Below are positions 57,276-64,000 of a stretch of 64,000 nt of DNA, piece after piece. This DNA is from Doryteuthis pealeii. Its lineage: Eukaryota > Mollusca > Cephalopoda > Myopsida > Loliginidae. How positions within the stretch are numbered: position 1 is the stretch's first letter; each line of letters begins with the position of its first letter. Made by a program: the position numbers and the translations under genes. The DNA lies in the NCBI GenBank assembly GCA_023376005.1, contig CM042151.1, positions 80,830,199 to 80,894,198 of the forward strand, in the 5' to 3' direction. The notes beneath the pieces are model-generated. The model saw only the letters and a list, made by a program, of their open reading frames with translations. It did no database searches and was not told the origin of the DNA.

Positions 57276-58974
57276 TTATAACTCAAGCAGTGATGTACAA
57301 GGTGAAGATTATTACTTGTTTAGAGTACAAATTGATTTGTTTGGTTTATTAACGACATATCAACAACTAATGGTTTTTTTTTTTTTTGTCATTTAATGCT
57401 GAAAGATTGTAACGATAACTATATTTTCAATGCTTTATTGTATTTTTCAAATGCCTTATATTTGTTAATATTCACTTATAAGTATTTAAAAGCAGGTTAA
57501 TCATTTCCAAGTATGCACTCCAACATTTCTTCAGTTTTACCCAAAAAAGAATGCTTACTGCAGTTTAATGTCATTAACCAGAGAACTCTTTTTTTGGGGG
57601 GCGGGGGGTACAACCTTTTCAAGAAAGACTCCAGATCGATAATATTACTATCATTCTAGATGATCCGCATGATAGTTTTTTAATTTAAGTGCATCCTGGA
57701 TACACATATTTTGCTTTAACTGAGTCTCAGGAAAAGTTCAACTAGTTTCTTAATAGAGTGTAGGTTTATTGAAGTCAGTAAGTCTATTGATATAGAGTAT
57801 AGATACCGCAGCTAACTAAATAACAACTTAAGCAGTTCCAAGAACAGTTGGGTATAACTATAGACATCAGATGACCCATTCATGAATTTGGGGGTGATTT
57901 GGGTATTATCTTGAGTTCTGGGATTGGACTGCTTGATTGTGAATGACAATTGTGGAGAATAAAATATATCTGTCTCTGCGTAGACTTTGTGCTATTCAGG
58001 TTTGTAATGTAAGTTACCAAGTTTTGTTGCTGTCTTCCGAGTTTCGACGGTAAATTGAAATTTAATTATTCTTCAGGGTTTTTTATTTATGCTCTGGGGA
58101 AATACAAAATAACGAATTCACAGGATCGGTTAACAAGTGTCTACTTGTAACTTAAACTGTGTATTCGTCTCAAAAACAATAATCTGAATATATATACAGG
58201 TTAATTGCAATGGTGAGGGAAGAAAAAAGAAAAAAACCTGGATGCATGAATTGATTTACTGCATCTTTTTAAATTTTTAGGCTAGGGACCAGATATCTAC
58301 CTATTCACATCTCTGATTAATGTTGTTATGGTATGATTATGCAATTTTTAAAAACTAGCCATGCATGAGATTTGGTTTCTACATGGTTCTCACTTTATGA
58401 TTCTGTGTTCGACTGACATGGTGGGATGTCAAGTAATACACAATCGTCCGAGACACAACCTCAAAATGCTTTAATAGATGTAAAATGTAATTAGATACAC
58501 CAATTGGTTAGGAGATGAGATTTTGAAGAATTGGATTAATAGACTTTCATGGATGTTATCTTATTAATGTAATTATTAAAATCATATTGTCATCTGAATG
58601 AAACTTTTTCTATGCAAAGAGAGAATTTGTTTTCTTTTTATTCAATGAATTTCAAAAAGGTACTGGGTTGCATTGATTTTTTAATATGTATTTGATTTAG
58701 AAATTTTAATTTTTTTTATTCTTCATTACATTCTTCCTGGCAGTGTGATAAGTGGAACCCGGTTGCTGTTTAAATGCAGATTTGAGTTCAATTTTTATTT
58801 TTTTCTTAAAATTTTTCATTTGTATTTTAGAATAGAATTGCAAAACTTACTGAAAATTTCTCATGATCATAAGAAGTATTTTAGCTGAAGGAATAAAAGT
58901 AGAGAATTGGAATGAAAGTATCCCAGTTATTATTATTAAAGGTCAATCATAATATATAATAGATAAATATCCTA
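57276..58974. other. Intergenic, no gene seen
   Basis: AT-rich sequence. A G-run at 57594-57608 and no domain-bearing frame on either strand. Confidence 0.55.
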
Positions 58975-59115
58975 AGTTTAACAGATTAAAGAGCCTGTTC
59001 AATACTTAAATTGGGTGACCAATTAATGCAAATAGCAGTATCCACCTTTGAAAAAACAAATTATTTCGGCATAGATAACCAATAAGGGTTGACGTGCATA
59101 AAAAACTAACCAATC
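58975..59115 (+). repeat. 5S-headed SINE, degraded copy
   Basis: 'agagcctgttcaatacttaa' and 'attgggtgaccaatt' match the centre of 31157-31345, followed by 'aagggttgacgtgcataaaa', the shared tail. Confidence 0.6.
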
Positions 59116-59264
59116 AAATAAGATAAAAAGAATTCACTATTTATGGATTAATGTTTTCTGTGTACCTTGGCTAAGACAATACCCACACATATTACATATA
59201 CATATATAATCAAAAAAACATATTATATAGTACATATATACATACATTATAGGAAATCATTCAC

Positions 59265-60090
59265 CCCAAAGCATTTCAAGATGTGTCTGCATGTTGTCTT
59301 TTTAAGTTTATTTGATAGCAAGTAATGCCACACTCTTCACAAATGTGGTTTCTCTCCGTGTGTATTCGAATTGTTGGTATAAATTTGACTGATTTTTGAA
59401 GCAAGATCACACATTTACAAGATAGTGTTTCTCTCCAGTGTGTATGTCGTATTGTTCCAACAAATGTGTCCTCTGTGAAAATGCTGAACAATAGCAGGGA
59501 ACTATGGTTTCCTCAGTGTGGTGTTTCGCATGTGCTCTTTAAAAGCCAGCTGTTTGAAAATCAGATTTGCATAATTCACAAGGTAAGGTTTTCTCCAGTG
59601 TGTGTTCGGATGTGTCTTTTTCAAATCTAATTAACTAAAGAATGCAGATCAACACATCGCATGCATTACCGTACACTTCACCTACCAACTACATGAATTT
59701 GCCCATATGTTCATCAAATGTTGATTTCAAAGAAAATGCGGCTGCACATTTCACAAATATGTGGTTTCTCTCCTGTGTGTTTTTTGCAAGGGAGCACCAT
59801 AAGATGGCTTAAAGTGAAAGGGAAGATCCAAATACTTCAAAATGATATGGTTTTCTCCAGTGTTTTCTTCTGTGACGTCAATGTGATTTGTGAAAGGACA
59901 TTCCAAAATTCACAAAGAATGGTTTTTTCTCCGTTGTGTTCGTTAATATGAACATTCAATATTGAATTTCTAGAACACCAACACCACGATCAACCACACT
60001 CTTCCCACAACAAGTGGTTGATTTTTTGTGAATTTTTGTTACTCATGATTTTTCAAAATTTGACCATCAAAATTCCGACGTTTCTTAGTA
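59265..60090 (-). pseudogene. Third poly-C2H2 zinc-finger locus, frame-broken as sequenced
   Basis: On the minus strand TGEK-type linker codons recur at about 84-base intervals (complement of 'tctctccagtgtgt' near 59348, 59430, 59510, 59592, 59764, 59850 and 59935), implying eight or nine fingers. Cys and His pairs fall in different frames, and no frame covers more than about two fingers. A residual frame at 59276-59491 shows IRIHTERNHICEECGITC. The region lies in DNA that looks as indel-rich as the end of copy B, so sequencing error may account for some breaks. Orientation and likely upstream acceptor (about 60100) resemble the gene at 10701. Confidence 0.75.
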
Positions 60091-60633
60091 TAAATAAGGT
60101 GAGCAGAATGATGAATTTAATTTCTATTCTAAACCATAGTGAACATTGATTGGAAATACAAAATACAAAATATAATTATTTATCACTATCTATAATACTA
60201 TACAAAATATATAGTGTGTATTATAGGCAGCATTTTTCTGTAGTCATATATTTGTTAAATAATCAGCTTTCTGTCCTGCAAGTTTTTGTCCTTTGTTTTT
60301 TTCGATTGTTTTGCGATTATTTTGGTAATATCTGGCGAAAATTGGGCTGTGTATTTACCAGTATGGTCATAGACCAGTTCTATTCTGCCCTAATTGTGGG
60401 CCATCTAAGAATATTTGAAACGGTACAAACAATGGCATCCATTTATATAAGGTTGGTCGTTATTATGTGTGTTATTATTATTAGTGGTTATTATTATTAT
60501 TGTCATATTATTAATACTTGGCTTATTATAAAATATAGAATAAGATATTTAGGAAATGTTGGTCGCTATTATGGATGTTATACATGATTGTGTATTATAA
60601 TGGAGTGTTTATCGTTAAGTTTAATACCTATAT
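60091..60633. other. Upstream flank of the third zinc-finger locus; no gene supported
   Basis: The 145-residue frame at 60150-60587 is Ile/Tyr/Val-rich with no domain. 'ggcagcatttttctg' near 60227 resembles 'ggcagcattttttca' at 11808, the flank of the second zinc-finger gene. Confidence 0.45.
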
Positions 60634-60810
60634 AAGTAAAAATATAACAAAGACTTAGAATTTTGTATTTAGTCTATTTCAAAGGAAGTTTAGAACAAAG
60701 TGTTAATCTGCTAATCATCAGAAGTGGGAGAGTTTAGACACTTTGTCTAAGCTTCCTTGAAATGAACTATATGCAAAAATATCTAAAGTCTTTTTGTTAT
60801 ATTTTCTTAT
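60634..60810. mobile_element. Short fold-back element FB5, ~170 bp
   Basis: The arms (about 60637-60706 and 60738-60807) are complementary with few differences: 'aaaatataacaaagact' against 'agtctttttgttatatttt', and 'gaagtttagaacaaagtg' against 'cactttgtctaagcttc'. The loop is ~30 bases. Could be a MITE or a hairpin RNA source. Confidence 0.7.
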
Positions 60811-61195
60811 AATTTGCTCTGTGATCTAACAATAGAGCACACACTGAGCTCGTGCAAAACTGCGACAGGGATTTTTTTTTTTTGTTAAACTTCTATGTTG
60901 TCAGGAAGATTTCTTCTCTGGACTTTTGGATTATTATATATAATGTATATTTTATTATATATATTATATTATATGAAGACCATTTAACTCTCTAATTAGG
61001 AATCAATAATATTGAATATATATGGGTCTCTATATCAATGATAAATCTTGAATTAAGAAAAGTTTACCAGAATAGATATGAGTTGGGATGTTATATATTA
61101 TTATAAGGAAGATTTGCTTTGGTTTTTGGTCTGTAAACAAAAAATGAAGTACATGCTATACGATTACAATTAACACCAAAATCATCATAACATAA
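60811..61195. other. Intergenic, no gene seen
   Basis: AT-rich; a T-run at 60873-60884. Confidence 0.55.
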
Positions 61196-61478
61196 ATAAA
61201 TAAACTCAAAATTTGAACATGCAACATTAAACGAGTCCTCATTAGTTTTTTAAAAAACAAGTTTTTAATAACTCTGACTGGGTATTAATCATATCTATAT
61301 CAGTTTGTTTTTATTTTAATACATATTCAAGTTTACATTTTCAAATTGTTTTATTTTATACTGTAATGAGATTTTGATGATTTTTACTTTATTAGGGTAC
61401 AAATCGCTGGATATTAGAAATTTTTTACTCCCTCCCTAGGATAATGTTTCAAAAATCTATTTTTACATCGCCGAAGAT
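61196..61478 (+). repeat. Dispersed repeat family E, diverged
   Basis: 'ctcaaaatttgaacatgcaa', 'aaacaagtttttaataac' and 'tttacatcgccgaag' follow 13296-13795 in order. Confidence 0.55.
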
Positions 61479-61527
61479 ATATATATATAATATAACTGTT
61501 AAGTATTATTTAATATATATAGGAGTG

Positions 61528-61600
61528 ATTAGCAAGATAGTCTTGCAGATCTTACTTCTGAATGCAATTATGATTCTCTGATTGATTGGGGCCCTAATTG
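61528..61600 (+). repeat. SINE family 3-like fragment
   Basis: 'gtgattagcaagatagtctt' and 'gcagatcttactt' parallel 26820-26865. The A box is incomplete. Confidence 0.4.
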
Positions 61601-61689
61601 TTGATCGTTGTGTCAGTCTTAACCTGTGAAATTGGGTTGGGTTAAATACTATACTATAAAACTATGATGTAGTGTGATCAAGAGAAAAT

Positions 61690-62420
61690 AAAACTGTGTG
61701 TGTGTAATATATAAACTCATGATTGGTGATGACAGAGCAAGATTCTGTATCTATCAATCATCACCAGGCAAGTCTGCAGCATAACCCAGATGTCGCCAGA
61801 TGCTGCTTTTATGTAAGTTTTGGCTGGTTTGCTGAGCCATGGTGTGGTTATAATTGGAGGGTTGGTGTTATAGAAAATAGCAATCGTCTGCTTCTGCTGG
61901 GGTGAGGGCATGAGCCAAAAGGGTTATTTATAAAGCTGCCACTTTTTTGCCTATAGGGCTGGGGTATTTAAGCAGTGGCCGGAAAGTCTCTCTCTTTCAC
62001 TCAGTCAGCACTACTAGGCATAGGCTAACAATGGTGTATTGTCATTAATGGGGTTACTTTGCTTCAACCAGCAGTAAGTGATTATTTCTATCATGAACTC
62101 TGGGTATCATTCTTTCTGTAAATAATATAAGATAATCTTGTCATGTATGTTATGTTTTCCTTGTGCTCAGATAAATAAAATCTGATTTGGTTATTATATA
62201 TATTCTTTGTCAGATTTTTTTATGTAGCATATATGTACCGAAACCCCACCGTTAGGAAGATTATCTGAGCCTTCTACTCTGTATCATTCTTTAATACAGT
62301 TCCCTATCTCTTTTCTGGGATATATAGGTAATCTTGTCATGACGTATGTCTTTCTTCTATGAGTCAGACAAATAAAGTCTCATTAGTCTTATGGAAGTAA
62401 AGATATATATACCGACAATA
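61690..62420 (+). mobile_element. LTR-like region with internal repeats
   Basis: A TATA-like 'ggggtatttaagcagtgg' (about 61962) is followed by 'tctctctctttcactcagtc', then 'cagataaataaaatctgat' (AATAAA, about 62170). The block 'gtaatcttgtcatg' ... 'cagacaaataaagtctcatt' repeats ~200 bases later (62332-62385). 'ttctttgtcagatt' with 'gagccttct' occurs at 62203-62275 and again at 62698-62752. No pol genes. Two antisense frames at 61717-61911 are not supported as genes. Confidence 0.35.
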
Positions 62421-64000
62421 TTAAGAATTTGAAAACCAGTTGTTCCAAAATATGATGATTATATTTATCGACGCTTAGATGTTTTGGTTTCTTATATATA
62501 AGATAATATAATGAAACAAAGGAGATAAAAAATCTCCTGTCATTTAATAAACATCATTAATTAATTTCGACCATAATACATCCTTGATGAAGGTTTAAAA
62601 AAGAACAAAACATATTAGCGTCCGATACATAAAATTCATTATTTTACTATAGAACACTTGTTTTTTCCAATTTTTTATTAGTTATTATATATGAAACTTC
62701 TTTGTCAGATTATTCATGTACAAATATGTACACTAATGTTGAGCCTTCTAACCGTATGCATATGAATCATATAATTCTTAAGTGATAACTGAGAATGTAT
62801 AGCGGCAATTTTTTGAAGTGCTGATTGCAGGATTTGTTTATTGATATATATTAGCATAGTTACTTCAATTTACTTTAAGTCATAAGAACTTGTCATTGTA
62901 TAAAAATATGTCGCAATAAGAAAAGAAAGAAAATTGCCAACAAACAATCGTAGTAATTGTAAACTAGGAATCAAAAGTTAGGGGATTGTCGATTCCAATG
63001 CAAGCTAATTCATGGTATGATATGTTATGCTTTCAGCGCTCTAAGGAATTAAGTTGAAAACATGTGACAAAGACGTGAAATTTGCTTTATTAGAGAGGAG
63101 AATATATAATAGCATCTTGCTTTTGGACCAGTTATCCAAATTAGGGCCCTCAGCTAGAAAGCTGGTTTGGACAAGAAATACCTTTGCTTTTTTACGTAAC
63201 TCCTGGTTGTTTGTTGTACAAACACAGAGAATTTTTTTTTGCATTAGTTTCACTGGTAAGATTTTTTAAAAGTTTTGTTCATGTATATATCAACCCAGAA
63301 GGAATGTTTTTTCTAAATTAGTTTTCGGATTTTAATAAAGATTAGTTATTTCATGTTTGTGTTATTCAATAGGTTTTTTTTTTTTTTATATACTTTACAA
63401 AAATCATTATTATATTAAAAACACATATTATATTTATTTGTTTTTTTTTTTAAAAAATATATATAGAGAATGTTAAATATGTTATTAAATGAAAATGAAT
63501 TTACAAGAAAATTTTTTATGTTTATTCAAGTAAGAAGGATGTTGTTCAGAATGGCTATTAGCAATTTTATAAGATATATGCACTCTCGATAAACAAACAT
63601 GAAGTTTACGGTGAAAAGCCAAAAGGGGTTCATTCAAGTTCAGCTCCAGCTAGGAGATATAGATATAATCCTCTTTTCTCTATAAAAAATCTCAATTAAC
63701 ATAAACACTATTTTGTATTTTTTTACAATTTCTTATGAGTGGAGGTACTTTATTATGTAAGATTTTCAAAAACTGATTTTAAATATTTCTGTAACAGCTG
63801 AAAAGACACTTAAATATTGATTTTAAGCTGTCTGAGTCAGCAAAAGATATATGTATTAAAAAAACAGGATTTCATGCTCTTTCTTATTACCAGCAAATAA
63901 GAAGAAAAAGATTTAAATATTGCAGATAGTGTGATTGCAACTATACTTATGAACGGGCTATATTAAAAATAAAAATAAAAGTAGAACAAATTGATCAATA
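62421..64000. other. AT-rich intergenic, no gene seen
   Basis: Apart from the repeat at 62698-62752, nothing recognisable. The overlapping frames at 63041-63269 have no domain. Confidence 0.5.

Noticed and set aside
60150..60587. 145-residue frame as a membrane protein gene
   Set aside because: Hydrophobic composition is what AT-rich DNA gives (Ile, Tyr, Val, Phe); no motif, no splice or start context.

Overview
The window is AT-rich animal DNA: long (TA)n tracts, abundant SINEs, MITEs and mariner remnants, and single-exon C2H2 zinc-finger genes preceded by a pyrimidine-rich AG splice acceptor. There are no operons, rRNA genes or bacterial features. The repeat load and the poly-C2H2 genes suggest an invertebrate, possibly a lophotrochozoan. 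That is inference, and I cannot fix the phylum. Only two intact protein-coding genes are convincing: a nine-finger C2H2 protein at 1139-1924 (+) and another nine-finger protein at 10701-11483 (-). A third, broken poly-finger locus lies at about 59270-60090 (-).

The layout is dominated by one large repeat. Positions 1-21404 (copy A) correspond collinearly to about 33371-56270 (copy B). Copy A ends at a run of exactly 100 N (21405-21504), the usual placeholder for a scaffold join. Over the first zinc-finger gene the copies differ by five substitutions, all synonymous, and six frame-breaking indels. From about 42.9 kb onward copy B carries very many 1-2 base indels. The simplest reading is that A and B are two haplotypes of one locus placed in tandem (a false duplication), B being poorly polished. 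A recent true duplication is not excluded. The apparent zinc-finger pseudogenes in B should not be taken at face value. A and B also differ by real structural variants: a ~700 bp fold-back insertion in a TA tract (37070-37769), a ~500 bp segment (38170-38670) and a rearranged fold-back core (about 11892-12025 versus 46626-46850).

Between the copies (21505-33370) lie SINE clusters including a head-to-tail pair, a compact GC-rich structured island (24370-24645), a large inverted-repeat element (26978-27705), a decayed gene copy of an uncharacterised protein family between 42-47 bp direct repeats (28755-29981), a 5S-rRNA-like SINE (31157-31345), a full tRNA-headed SINE (31692-31924) and a 33-bp (11-codon) minisatellite (32105-32840). 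After copy B (56270-64000) are more SINEs, the broken zinc-finger locus, a short perfect-looking hairpin element (60634-60810) and an LTR-like region (about 61690-62420).

The genes do not form a pathway. The zinc-finger genes are presumably nuclear DNA-binding proteins, and most of the remaining sequence is transposon-derived. Recurrent themes are several SINE families with unrelated heads sharing one 3' tail, four or five unrelated fold-back families, and a repeated hammerhead-ribozyme-like motif of the form CTGANGA-N-stem-GAAA/AAAA.
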